In this document: piece by piece, positions 24,555-32,042 of the stretch
Layout: each line of letters begins with the position of its first letter
How positions within the stretch are numbered: the stretch's first letter is position 1
Origin: Nocardioides sp. Iso805N
GTDB taxonomy: Bacteria; Actinomycetota; Actinomycetes; Propionibacteriales; Nocardioidaceae
Reading direction: 5' to 3'
Length of the DNA: 64,000 bases
Assembly: GCF_000364605.1 (NCBI RefSeq)
Contig: NZ_KB822578.1
Span: 124,001 to 188,000, forward strand
Translations under genes and position numbers: made by a program
The notes under the pieces: generated by a model
What the model saw: the letters and a program-made list of their open reading frames with translations, nothing else
Told to the model about the DNA's origin: nothing
Databases searched by the model: none

Positions 24555-25333
24555 GCACCTCCGTCGACAGCACGCGAACCACGCCCGTGATGCGGTACGT
24601 CGACCACGTGATGGGGATGCCGGTCAGCCTCGCCCTGCGCGGCCGACACGCGGACGACGCCAGGGCCCAGGATGCGTGGGCCGAGGCGATGGCGACACTG
24701 CGCGACGTCGACCGGGTGTTCTCCACCTACCGTGCCGACTCGCACGTCTCGCGGCTCGATCGCGGCGAGATCACCTTGGTCGCCTGCCCGCCGGAGGTGC
24801 TCGAGGTGCTGGCGCTGGGGGAGCGGTGGCGGCAGGAGTCGGGCGGGGCCTTCGACGTACGGCGTCGGGGGGAGGACGGTGAGCTGCACCTCGATCCGAG
24901 CGGCGTGGTCAAGGGCTGGGCCGTCGCGCGGGCGGTGCGGCCGCTGCGGCACCTGGAGGAGACCGGCTTCTGCCTCTCCGCAGGTGGTGACATGGTCTGT
25001 GCCGCCGCACCCGGATCGGCGCCGTGGCGGATCGGCATCGAGGACCCGCACGACCCCACCCAGGTGGTGGCGATCGTGCCCGTGCACAACGGCGCCGTGG
25101 CAACGTCGGGCCTGGCCCACCGCGGCGCCCACATCACCGATGCCCGGACCGGGCGGGTGCCCTCCGCCGTGGCGTCGGTGACCGTCGTCGCCGACGATCT
25201 GGTCCACGCCGACCTGGACGCCACCGCAGCTCTCGCGCTCGACGAGGACGCGGTCTCCTGGCTGGCCGGGCGACGCCGTACGGCGGTGGTGGTGTGGGCC
25301 GACGGGCGGCGGGAGGTGCTCGGGCAGGAGTAA
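24551..25333 (+). CDS. apbE: FAD:protein FMN transferase
   Basis: 260 residues; transfers FMN from FAD to a threonine of target proteins. Recognisable pieces are YVDHVMGMPVSLAL, the DRVFSTYRADSHVSRLDRGE segment (FS.Y..DS..SRLN-like), LDPSGVVKGWAVARA (the LDLGGIAKGYA site) and LSAGGDMVCA, and GLAHRGAHITDARTGRVPS (H.IDP.TG). It is somewhat shorter than the 300-350 residues common in the family, and no lipoprotein signal is seen, so it may act in the cytoplasm. GTG overlaps the target's stop (GTGA), so the neighbouring FMN-binding protein is its clear substrate. Confidence 0.92.
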   Translation: MSTSVDSTRTTPVMRYVDHVMGMPVSLALRGRHADDARAQDAWAEAMATLRDVDRVFSTYRADSHVSRLDRGEITLVACPPEVLEVLALGERWRQESGGAFDVRRRGEDGELHLDPSGVVKGWAVARAVRPLRHLEETGFCLSAGGDMVCAAAPGSAPWRIGIEDPHDPTQVVAIVPVHNGAVATSGLAHRGAHITDARTGRVPSAVASVTVVADDLVHADLDATAALALDEDAVSWLAGRRRTAVVVWADGRREVLGQE

Positions 25334-25370
25334 CGGATGACGTGTTACCCACCCATCTCGTCCGGGCAGA

Positions 25371-25392
25371 TTGATCAGGCTAGACTGATCAA
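25371..25392. promoter_or_regulatory. Inverted repeat operator TTGATCA-N8-TGATCAA before the MarR gene
   Basis: Exact 7-bp arms at 25371-25377 and 25386-25392 surround TAGACT (25381-25386), a -10 hexamer 8 bases before the GTG at 25395. A further TGATCA lies at 25400-25405 inside the gene. The position fits autorepression by the MarR protein. Confidence 0.7.
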
Positions 25393-25394
25393 CC

Positions 25395-25838
25395 GTGACT
25401 GATCATGCTGCCCTGGAGGAGATCGCCTCCGGCCTCGCGATGAGCGTCAGCCTGCTTCGCCGCCGACTCCGGCAGCGCCCCGTCGAGGGCGTTGACGGCA
25501 TGCCGACGGTGCCCGAGCTGTCGGCACTCGTGCGACTCGACCGGTTCGGGCCGGCGACCAACGCCGACCTGGCGAAGGCCGAGCAGATCAGTCCGCAGGC
25601 GATGAGCGCCACGCTCGGTGGCCTGGAGCGGCGAGGCCTGATCGGCCGGACGGGCGACCCCGCCGACGGCCGCCGCATCCTGCTGGCGATCACCGACCAC
25701 GGCAAGCAGATGATCGCGGCCAAGCGCGCCGTCCGGACCGAGCAGCTCGCCGCCGCGTTGACCCAGCTCGATGCCGACGAGATCGCCACGCTACGGGCCG
25801 CCGTACCTGCCCTCGAGCGGCTGGCAGCCCACCTGTGA
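25395..25838 (+). CDS. MarR family transcriptional regulator
   Basis: 147-residue winged-helix repressor. The DNA-binding part is TNADLAKAEQISPQAMSATLGGLERRGLIGRTGDPADGRRILLAITDHG (helix-turn-helix ADLAKAEQISPQAMSATLGGL, wing DPADGRRI), and flanking helices form the dimer interface. A perfect inverted repeat overlies its predicted promoter. It lies 10 bases before an MFS exporter gene, the usual MarR/efflux pair; it probably senses the exporter's substrate and represses both. Confidence 0.92.
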   Translation: MTDHAALEEIASGLAMSVSLLRRRLRQRPVEGVDGMPTVPELSALVRLDRFGPATNADLAKAEQISPQAMSATLGGLERRGLIGRTGDPADGRRILLAITDHGKQMIAAKRAVRTEQLAAALTQLDADEIATLRAAVPALERLAAHL

Positions 25839-25848
25839 GCGTCGCGCT

Positions 25849-27540
25849 GTGACCACCGTGCAGGAGCGGAGCCGCTCGCAGAACTACCACTGGATCGCGC
25901 TGGCCAACACCACCGCCGCGGTCTTCATGAGCGCTCTGGACGGCTCGATCGTGTTGATCGCGTTGCCGGCGATCTTCGGCGGGATCCACATCGACCCGCT
26001 CGACCCGCACAACTTCAGCTATCTGCTGTGGATGATCATGGGTTATCGCCTGGTGCAGGCAGTACTGGTGGTGACGGTGGGTCGTCTCGGTGACATGTTC
26101 GGCCGGGTCAAGATCTACAACTCCGGATTCCTGGTCTTCACCATCGCCTCGGTGCTGCTCTCCTTCGACCCGTTCGACGGCGGCCGCGCGGCGATCTGGC
26201 TGATCGCATGGCGGGTGCTGCAGGCCCTCGGCGGCTCGATGCTGATGGCCAACTCCGCGGCGATCCTCACCGACGCGTTCCCGGCAGAGCGACGCGGTTT
26301 CGCGCTCGGGGTCAACCAGGTCGCCGGCCTTGCCGGGCAGTTCATCGGCCTGACGCTCGGCGGCCTGCTCGCCGTCTGGGACTGGCGCGCCGTGTTCTGG
26401 GTCAACGTCCCGGTCGGCATCTACGGCACCATCTGGGCCTACACCATGCTCCACGAGACGGCCGTACGCCGTACGCACCGGCCGCGCTTCGACTGGTGGG
26501 GCAACCTCACCTTCGCCGGCGGCCTCTCGGCGATCCTGATCGGCATCACCCAGGCGCTGCACCCCTACGGGAACCACACCATGGGCTGGACGAACCCGGT
26601 CGTGCTGGCCGAGCTGATCGGGGGAGTGGCGCTGCTGGTCGCGTTCGTGGTCATCGAGCAGAACGTCCCCGAGCCGATGTTCCGCCTCGGCCTGTTCAAG
26701 ATCCGCGCCTTCACCGCCGGCAACATCGCCGGTCTCACCGCCTCCATCGCGCGCGGCGGCATGCAGTTCGTGCTGATCATCTGGCTGCAGGGCGTGTGGC
26801 TGCCGTTGCACGGCTACGACTTCGACAGGACGCCGCTGTGGGCGGGCATCTTCATGGTGCCGCTCTCGATCGGCTTCCTGGTGGCCGGCCCGATCGCCGG
26901 CACCCTGTCGGACCGGCTCGGCTCGCGCGGCATCGCAACGAGCGGGATGGTGCTGTTCTCGGCGACGTTCCTGGGACTGGCCGCGCTGCCGATCGACTTC
27001 CCGTACTGGCTCTTCGGCACCCTGATCTTCCTCAACGGCATCGCCAACGGCATGTTCACCGCGCCCAACACCTCCTCGATCATGAGCTCGGTCCCGGCCT
27101 CGTACCGTGGGGTCGCGTCGGGCATGCGCGCCACCTTCCAGAACACCGGTACGGCGCTGTCCATCGGCGTGTTCATGTCGCTGCTCACCGCCGGCCTGGC
27201 CGCCAAGCTCCCGCACACGTTGTCCACCGGGCTGGTCGCCCACGGGGTCTCCTCCGACGTCGCCCAGCAGGTCGGCTCGCTGCCGCCGGTCTCCTCGCTG
27301 TTCGCGACCCTGCTCGGGGTGAACCCGATCCAGCACCTGCTCGAGCCCACGGGGGCGCTCGACCATCTCACCGCCGCCCAGCGTGCCCAACTGACCGGCC
27401 ACACCTTCTTCCCACAACTGATCGCGGGGCCGTTCCACACCGGTCTGGAGATCGTCTTCGTGACCGGCGCCGTGCTCGGCCTGGTCTCGGCGTTCGCCTC
27501 GCTGCTGCGTGGTGGCCGCACCGTGAACCTGCCCGACTGA
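25849..27540 (+). CDS. MFS transporter, DHA2-type (14 helices) drug-efflux family
   Basis: 563 residues with about 14 membrane helices. Motif A is GRLGDMFGRVKIYNSGF; the helix-5 antiporter motif region is LGVNQVAGLAGQFIGLTLGG, and VFWVNVPVGIYG is typical of DHA2 (EmrB/QacA) exporters. The GTG at 25849 follows the MarR stop by 10 bases; a GTG nine bases later is an alternative. Controlled by the MarR protein upstream and followed by two isochorismatase-fold genes, it probably exports a small toxic or signalling molecule. Confidence 0.88.
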   Translation: MTTVQERSRSQNYHWIALANTTAAVFMSALDGSIVLIALPAIFGGIHIDPLDPHNFSYLLWMIMGYRLVQAVLVVTVGRLGDMFGRVKIYNSGFLVFTIASVLLSFDPFDGGRAAIWLIAWRVLQALGGSMLMANSAAILTDAFPAERRGFALGVNQVAGLAGQFIGLTLGGLLAVWDWRAVFWVNVPVGIYGTIWAYTMLHETAVRRTHRPRFDWWGNLTFAGGLSAILIGITQALHPYGNHTMGWTNPVVLAELIGGVALLVAFVVIEQNVPEPMFRLGLFKIRAFTAGNIAGLTASIARGGMQFVLIIWLQGVWLPLHGYDFDRTPLWAGIFMVPLSIGFLVAGPIAGTLSDRLGSRGIATSGMVLFSATFLGLAALPIDFPYWLFGTLIFLNGIANGMFTAPNTSSIMSSVPASYRGVASGMRATFQNTGTALSIGVFMSLLTAGLAAKLPHTLSTGLVAHGVSSDVAQQVGSLPPVSSLFATLLGVNPIQHLLEPTGALDHLTAAQRAQLTGHTFFPQLIAGPFHTGLEIVFVTGAVLGLVSAFASLLRGGRTVNLPD

Positions 27541-27607
27541 TCAAGGCCCTCGACCCGGTCGAGGTCCCACCTGCCTGTCCTATCCAGCCACTCGAAGGGA
27601 AACCCCC

Positions 27608-28153
27608 ATGCCGCTCACCACCGTCGACCCCACGCCGGCCCTGATCGTCGTCGACCTCCAGGCGGGCATCGCGCCGCACGCCGACGCGTCGGTCATCGCG
27701 AACAACGTCACGCTCCTCGACGCCTTCCGGGCGCAGGGCCACACCGTGGTGCTGGTCAACGTCGCCGGCGGCGCGCCCGGCCGCACCGAGCTGAACCCGG
27801 CCGGCGGCGCCGGGGCCATCCCGGAGGAGGCCACCGTGCTGATCTCCGAGCTGGGCGTCACCGAAAGCGACATCCTGGTCACCAAGACCACCTGGGGCGC
27901 GTTCGGCAGCACCGACCTGCACCAGCAGCTCCAGTCCGCGGGCGTGACCCAGGTGTTCGTCACCGGTGTCGCGACCTCGATCGGGGTGGAGTCGACCGCG
28001 CGCGAGGCACACACGCTCGGCTACCACGTGGTCACGGTGCCGGACGCGATGGGCGACCTCGCGCCCGAGCCGCACGAGGCCGCGATCTCGCTGGTCCTCC
28101 CGCGACTGAGCCAGGTCGCCTCGACCGCCGAGGTCGTCGAGGCGCTGGCCTGA
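27608..28153 (+). CDS. Isochorismatase-fold hydrolase lacking the catalytic cysteine (copy 1)
   Basis: 181 residues of the isochorismatase/cysteine hydrolase fold. The aspartate (ALIVVDLQAGI) and lysine (LVTKTTWGAF) of the usual catalytic triad are present, but the nucleophile position is glycine in TGVATSIGVESTAREA, where amidases have C. In this respect it resembles true isochorismatases and a widespread uncharacterised subgroup. AAGGGA precedes the ATG. The next gene, overlapping by one base, is a tandem paralogue (MPLTTVDPTPAL versus MPLSILDPKPAL). Confidence 0.85.
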   Translation: MPLTTVDPTPALIVVDLQAGIAPHADASVIANNVTLLDAFRAQGHTVVLVNVAGGAPGRTELNPAGGAGAIPEEATVLISELGVTESDILVTKTTWGAFGSTDLHQQLQSAGVTQVFVTGVATSIGVESTAREAHTLGYHVVTVPDAMGDLAPEPHEAAISLVLPRLSQVASTAEVVEALA

Positions 28154-28707
28154 TGCCGTTGAGCATCCTCGACCCGAAGCCCGCGCTGGTGGTGGTCGAC
28201 CTGCAACGGTCGATCGTGGCCATCGGCGTACCGGGGACCGCCGAGGTCGTCGCCCACTCGGCGCGCCTCCTCGAGGCGTTCCGTGCGGCCGGCCACCTGG
28301 TCGTGCTGGTCAACGTCGATGCCTCCCCGGGAGGGCGCAGCGACCACAACCCCGGCGGGGTGCCGACGCGACTGACGGGCGACCAGCTGGAGCTCGTGCC
28401 CGAGCTCGGCCGGCGCGACACCGATCTGGTGGTCACCAAGCACACCCGTGGCGCGTTCCACGGGACCTCGCTGGAGAAGGAGCTCGCCGAGCGCAGCGTC
28501 ACCCAGGTCTTCGTGACCGGGATCGCGACCGGCTCAGGCGTCGAGGAGACCGCTCGCGAGGCCTATGCCCGCGGCCTCAACGTCGTCGTGGTGACCGATG
28601 CGGTGGCCGACCGCGACCCGGAGGTGCACGCCTTCGTGCTGACCCGAGTGCTGCCGAGGTTCACCGAGACCGCGACTGCGGACGAGGTGCTGGCAGCGCT
28701 GGGATGA
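28153..28707 (+). CDS. Isochorismatase-fold hydrolase lacking the catalytic cysteine (copy 2)
   Basis: 184-residue tandem paralogue of the preceding protein. It keeps aspartate (ALVVVDLQRSI) and lysine (VVTKHTRGAF), and again has glycine instead of cysteine in TGIATGSGVEETAREA. The conserved replacement in both copies argues for a real functional class rather than decay. The start overlaps the previous stop (TGATG). The two proteins may form a heteromer or act on related substrates linked to the MFS exporter upstream. Three hairpins follow the gene. Confidence 0.85.
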   Translation: MPLSILDPKPALVVVDLQRSIVAIGVPGTAEVVAHSARLLEAFRAAGHLVVLVNVDASPGGRSDHNPGGVPTRLTGDQLELVPELGRRDTDLVVTKHTRGAFHGTSLEKELAERSVTQVFVTGIATGSGVEETAREAYARGLNVVVVTDAVADRDPEVHAFVLTRVLPRFTETATADEVLAALG

Positions 28708-28709
28708 GG

Positions 28710-28804
28710 CGTTCGGTTTTGACCCCCAGGGGTCAAAACCGAACGTTGGGGGTCAAAACTTTGCCCCCCAACCTGCGGTTCTGACCCCCAGGGGTCAAAA
28801 CCGC
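28710..28804. repeat. Cluster of three hairpins built on TTTTGACCCC/GGGGTCAAAA
   Basis: Hairpin 1 (28710-28745) has exact 17-bp arms; hairpin 2 (28745-28772) has 8-bp arms GTTGGGGG/CCCCCAAC; hairpin 3 (28775-28804) has 14-bp arms with one mismatch. The motif GGGGTCAAAA occurs three times and TGACCCCCAGGGGTCA twice. It separates convergent genes and can act as a bidirectional terminator, though the repeat of one core is unusual. Confidence 0.75.
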
Positions 28805-28814
28805 AGCCGCACGC

Positions 28815-29957
28815 TCAGGCCGTGACAGCCACCGCAGCCGGCACGCCGAGCAGCCGGTCCCGCAGCTCGACCAGCTCGGTGACAGCAGCCGTGAACCTGC
28901 GGGTGCTGTCGCCGACCGCGAGGTCGTCGAAGTAGTGGTGCCGCATCGCCGTCCTGGCCAGCTGGTGCTCGTCGTGCGCCAGGCGGGCGGTCACCAGCTC
29001 GGTCAGGTCGGCGAGGTTGCTGGAATCGACCACGTCGGCGACCCGACTCACCGGTGCCTCGGTACGCAGCAGCTCGCGGTCCTCCCACCTGTCGGTGATC
29101 AGGATCGGCTTCTCGGTACGCAGGTAGAGCCAGTCCAGACCGACCGACGACACGTCGGTCACCATGGCGTCGCAGTGTGCGAAGACCGCCAGGATGTCGC
29201 CGTCGGGGATCGCCAGATGGCCAGCGGTGGGATCGCGCACAGCTCCCCAGGCCAGTACGTCGAGGATCGCGCGGTGCCCGGCCGCGACGGCAGGCACCTC
29301 GCTGGTGGTGACCTTGGGGTGCGGCTTGTAGACGATCCGCACACCCGGCACCGCGAGCAGCGCCCGGACGATCTGCGGCCCGAAGACGTCGACCGAGGTG
29401 TAGCAGTTGTAGTCGGCGTCGCCCTCCCAGGTGGGCGCGTAAAGGACGGTCTGCCGGTCGCTGGGCGGCAGGATCGGCTCGGGTCGCAGGTCCAGCTGCG
29501 GCCGACCGATCCGGACCAGCTTGGACTCCTCGAGCTCCATCAACGCGCCGCGGTGCCGCTGCACCGCCGCCTCGCCGGCGACGAAGACGCGGTCGTAGGC
29601 CTTGGCGTTGTTGCTGACCATCGACTGCTTGTCGCTCTCGCCGTGGTTGATGTGCACGTGCAGCATCCGGGCGTTGATCAGCGAGTTGAAGTTCCGCACG
29701 CCGTTGTTGCAATAGAGCACGACCTTGGCGTCGAGCTCGGCGTAGAGCTCGCTCAGGTCGTTGAACTCCTCGGCCACGAAGACGGGCAGCGTCGTGCGCT
29801 CGCGCACGACCGTCGCCGTCTCCGGATCTCGCAGCACGACTCCCACCGGATGGCTCTCGTCGAGCAGCTCCAGGACCGGCAGCCACTGCAGCAGCTGGTA
29901 GACCCGGGTCGGGTCGTCGGAGAAGTAGCTCAACACAGAGGGGCGGGGGGTCGTCAC
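28815..29957 (-). CDS. CDP-glycerol glycerophosphotransferase family protein
   Basis: 380 residues resembling the GT-B type teichoic-acid polymerases (TagB/TagF family): HINHGESDKQSMVSNNAKAYDRVFVAG (HGES.K..M..N..K.YD..FV.G), VLYAPTWEGDADYNCY, IVYKPHPKV, and DAMVTDVSSVGLDWLYLRTEKPILIT (D.SS...D.L...KP). It probably transfers polyol-phosphate or a sugar-phosphate to a wall polymer or glycan at the inner membrane face; it has no membrane segment. The GTG at 29957 is preceded by TATGAT at 6 bases. A longer frame runs through the tRNA-Arg gene and is rejected. Confidence 0.82.
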   Translation of the reverse strand: MTTPRPSVLSYFSDDPTRVYQLLQWLPVLELLDESHPVGVVLRDPETATVVRERTTLPVFVAEEFNDLSELYAELDAKVVLYCNNGVRNFNSLINARMLHVHINHGESDKQSMVSNNAKAYDRVFVAGEAAVQRHRGALMELEESKLVRIGRPQLDLRPEPILPPSDRQTVLYAPTWEGDADYNCYTSVDVFGPQIVRALLAVPGVRIVYKPHPKVTTSEVPAVAAGHRAILDVLAWGAVRDPTAGHLAIPDGDILAVFAHCDAMVTDVSSVGLDWLYLRTEKPILITDRWEDRELLRTEAPVSRVADVVDSSNLADLTELVTARLAHDEHQLARTAMRHHYFDDLAVGDSTRRFTAAVTELVELRDRLLGVPAAVAVTA

Positions 29958-29963
29958 CGACGG

Positions 29964-29969
29964 ATCATA
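29964..29969 (-). promoter_or_regulatory. -10 hexamer TATGAT for the CDP-glycerol transferase-like gene
   Basis: TATGAT, close to the consensus, lies 6 bases before the GTG at 29957 and fixes the start well downstream of the tRNA gene. Confidence 0.6.
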
Positions 29970-30135
29970 CGGCTCCGGACGGGCCTTCAGGAAATAGGTG
30001 CTGACCTGCGTAAACGCGATGTTTCGGAGAGGCTTCGTCCAGGCCTCCGCGGTGCTTCCCGAAGCCCTCGCGGAGGGGGCCGTGCCGCGTCGTGCAGCAC
30101 GGCCCGCTCCGCGTCGGCGAAGGGATTCCGACGAG

Positions 30136-30208
30136 CGCCCTCGGCAGGAGTCGAACCCGCAACCAGCCGGGTAGAAACCGGATGCTCTATCCATTGAGCT
30201 ACGAGGGC
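30136..30208 (-). tRNA. tRNA-Arg (anticodon TCT)
   Basis: Minus-strand cloverleaf: acceptor GCCCTCG pairs with CGAGGGC, D-arm TAGCTCAATGGATAGAGC, anticodon loop TTTCTAC gives TCT, T-arm GCGGGTTCGACTCCTGC. Discriminator G; CCA is not encoded, unlike the other two tRNAs here. The outermost anticodon-stem pair (27-43) is a T/C mismatch. Confidence 0.95.
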
Positions 30209-30240
30209 CAGGCGGCAACATTCTGGACCATGGACCTCAG

Positions 30241-31122
30241 GTGAATGGCCCCAGGGCCGAAGGATCGGGGGTGGATTCCGAACTCACGGCGGCCGGCCTG
30301 CCCATGGTCGCCGTGCCCCGGCCACCTGTGGGGGATCCGGTGACACTCAGTAGAGCCACGATCTGCTGGCTGCTGGAGAACGGCGGCGTGGCGACGGCTT
30401 ACCAGCCGATCATCGACGTACGGCGCAACCGGGTCATCGGCTGGGAGGCCCTGCTGCGGGCGCAGCACCCGGAGATCGGTGCGATCTCGCCGATCGCCCT
30501 GGTCGAGGCGGCCAGCGAGCACGGCCTGATCGACACCCTCACCCGCCGGGTGGTCGAGGACGCCTGGCACACCATGGCGCTGGCGCGCGACATCGTCGCC
30601 GAGCCGCTGACGATCCACCTCAACCTCGAGCCCGCCCAGCTCGGTCCGGACCAGCCGCTGCTGCAGTGGATCTCCGACATCGCCTGGCCCGACGACGTGC
30701 GCGTGATCGCCGAGATCACCGAGCGCGGCGCCGACCGTTGGCTGCCCGTCCACGAGTCCGGTGCGAGCACCCTCACCTCCGGCGGTCTGGCGCTCGCGAT
30801 CGACGACTGCGGCGCCGGCTCCTCGCGGCTGGGGTTCCTCAACAGCCGGCACTGGGACATGGTCAAGCTCGACCGCAGCCTGATGGCCGAGAGCGGGGAG
30901 CGTGCCCTGCTGGTGCTCAAGCACCTCGTCGAGATGCTGGCCGCGCTCGGCACCGTCAGCCTCGCCGAGGGGATCGAGACGGTCGATCAGTACCGCACGG
31001 CGCGGGGCCTGGGCATCGACGAGGCCCAGGGCTACCTCCTCGGCATGCCGGTCCCCGGAGCCGTCATGCTGGCGGCCCTGGCCAAGAACGGCCTGGATAT
31101 CGACATCGACATCGACATCTGA
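30241..31122 (+). CDS. Stand-alone EAL domain protein (c-di-GMP phosphodiesterase-like)
   Basis: 293 residues, one EAL domain without GGDEF or sensor. Metal and catalytic positions are largely kept: E69 in WEALLR, N in IHLNLEP, E in IAEITERG, the aspartate pair in AIDDCGAGSS, K in MVKLDRS, E in LAEGIETVDQ and Q in AQGYLLGMP. The loop-6 motif is DDCGAG instead of DDFGTG, which often lowers activity. It would hydrolyse c-di-GMP to pGpG in the cytoplasm or act as a c-di-GMP receptor. The C-terminus ends in a four-fold Asp-Ile repeat. Confidence 0.85.
   Translation: MNGPRAEGSGVDSELTAAGLPMVAVPRPPVGDPVTLSRATICWLLENGGVATAYQPIIDVRRNRVIGWEALLRAQHPEIGAISPIALVEAASEHGLIDTLTRRVVEDAWHTMALARDIVAEPLTIHLNLEPAQLGPDQPLLQWISDIAWPDDVRVIAEITERGADRWLPVHESGASTLTSGGLALAIDDCGAGSSRLGFLNSRHWDMVKLDRSLMAESGERALLVLKHLVEMLAALGTVSLAEGIETVDQYRTARGLGIDEAQGYLLGMPVPGAVMLAALAKNGLDIDIDIDI
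31096..31119 (+). repeat. Four-copy hexanucleotide repeat at the 3' end of the EAL gene
   Basis: GATATC followed by three GACATC units encodes (Asp-Ile)x4 directly before the stop codon; such a run may vary in copy number. Confidence 0.7.
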
Positions 31123-31160
31123 TTCTGGCCGGCGACCGCGCGGACGGAGGGGACACGGCT

Positions 31161-31166
31161 TAGGGT
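31161..31166 (+). promoter_or_regulatory. -10 hexamer TAGGGT for the zinc-ribbon protein gene
   Basis: TAGGGT lies 8 bases before the GTG at 31175, consistent with a leaderless mRNA. Confidence 0.45.
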
Positions 31167-31174
31167 TTCGGCTC

Positions 31175-32041
31175 GTGGACCAGCACTTCTGCACCGCCTG
31201 CGGCCACCGGGTCGGCTCGGGTGACCTCTTCTGCACCGGTTGCGGCACGCGGGTGACCGCGGAGGCCCAGGCTCCTGCCCAGTCGGACGCATCGCCCGAA
31301 AGCACCGCCGTACGGCCGTCGGTCCTGGACCAGATGATGGCCGAGCCAGCCGATGCCACGGCCGTACGCCGAGCAGTTGCGCCCACCAGGCCGCGCAAGC
31401 GCCGCTCCCGCCCGCGCTTCTGGGGATGGGTCGCAGCCGCGGCCGTCCTGGTCGCGGCGGTGTCCTACGGCCTCGGCACGATCGCCGACGGAGGCGACGA
31501 CACACCCGCCGCGACCGCCCCGGGGAGCCGCGCGTCCACCGGCGCGAGCGAGACCGGGCAGCCCTCGCCGAGCGCGTCCACGGCGGACCCGCAGGCGCTC
31601 GCCCAGGCGAAGGCGCTGCACATCCTGCTCGGCCGATCCGCCGCCGACAAGGAGAAGATCGCCGTCGCCGCCTCCGAGCTGGAGACGTGCCGCCACCTCC
31701 CGCAGGCGGTCCAGACCTTCGAGGACGCGGCCGCCTCCCGCGACCGGCTGTTCGAGCAGGTCGCGGACCTCCAGGTAGGGCTGCTGCCGGGCGGCGGCGC
31801 GGCCGTCGCCAGCTTCAGCGACGCGCTGCGCGCCGCCGCTGACGCCGACCGCGCCTTTGTCGCGTGGGGACAAGCCCGGCACAAGGGGCGGCACCACACG
31901 TGCAAGGGCGGCAAGCCGCTGCAGCGCGCCGCCGTAGGGCTGAGCTCGGCCTCGCACGCGCCCAAGCAGCAGACCGCTCAGGCGTGGAACGTGATCGCGA
32001 CCCAGTTCGGGCTCGCGAAGATCACCTGGAACAGCCTCTGA
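31175..32041 (+). CDS. Zinc-ribbon membrane protein, function unknown
   Basis: 288 residues. An N-terminal zinc ribbon (FCTACG and FCTGCG, two CxxC pairs 12 residues apart), then a basic, disordered cytoplasmic stretch, one membrane helix (WGWVAAAAVLVAAVSYGLG), a serine/threonine/proline linker and an exported helical domain of about 160 residues with cysteines in ETCRHLP and HTCKGG. The layout is that of membrane proteins whose zinc ribbon works inside the cell while the globular part is outside. No enzyme motif recognised. It ends one base from the convergent aminopeptidase gene. Confidence 0.75.
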   Translation: MDQHFCTACGHRVGSGDLFCTGCGTRVTAEAQAPAQSDASPESTAVRPSVLDQMMAEPADATAVRRAVAPTRPRKRRSRPRFWGWVAAAAVLVAAVSYGLGTIADGGDDTPAATAPGSRASTGASETGQPSPSASTADPQALAQAKALHILLGRSAADKEKIAVAASELETCRHLPQAVQTFEDAAASRDRLFEQVADLQVGLLPGGGAAVASFSDALRAAADADRAFVAWGQARHKGRHHTCKGGKPLQRAAVGLSSASHAPKQQTAQAWNVIATQFGLAKITWNSL

Positions 32042-32042
32042 A

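Noticed and set aside
25690..27438. 582-codon open frame antisense to the MFS gene
   Set aside because: Highly charged, repetitive product and opposite to a clear transporter; compositional artefact.
28710..28804. CRISPR array
   Set aside because: The repeats are self-complementary hairpins with irregular spacing and no unique spacers; no cas genes in the window.
28815..30221. Longer reading of the CDP-glycerol transferase gene (468 residues)
   Set aside because: The extra N-terminus is translated tRNA-Arg sequence and intergenic DNA; a TATGAT hexamer fixes the start at 29957.
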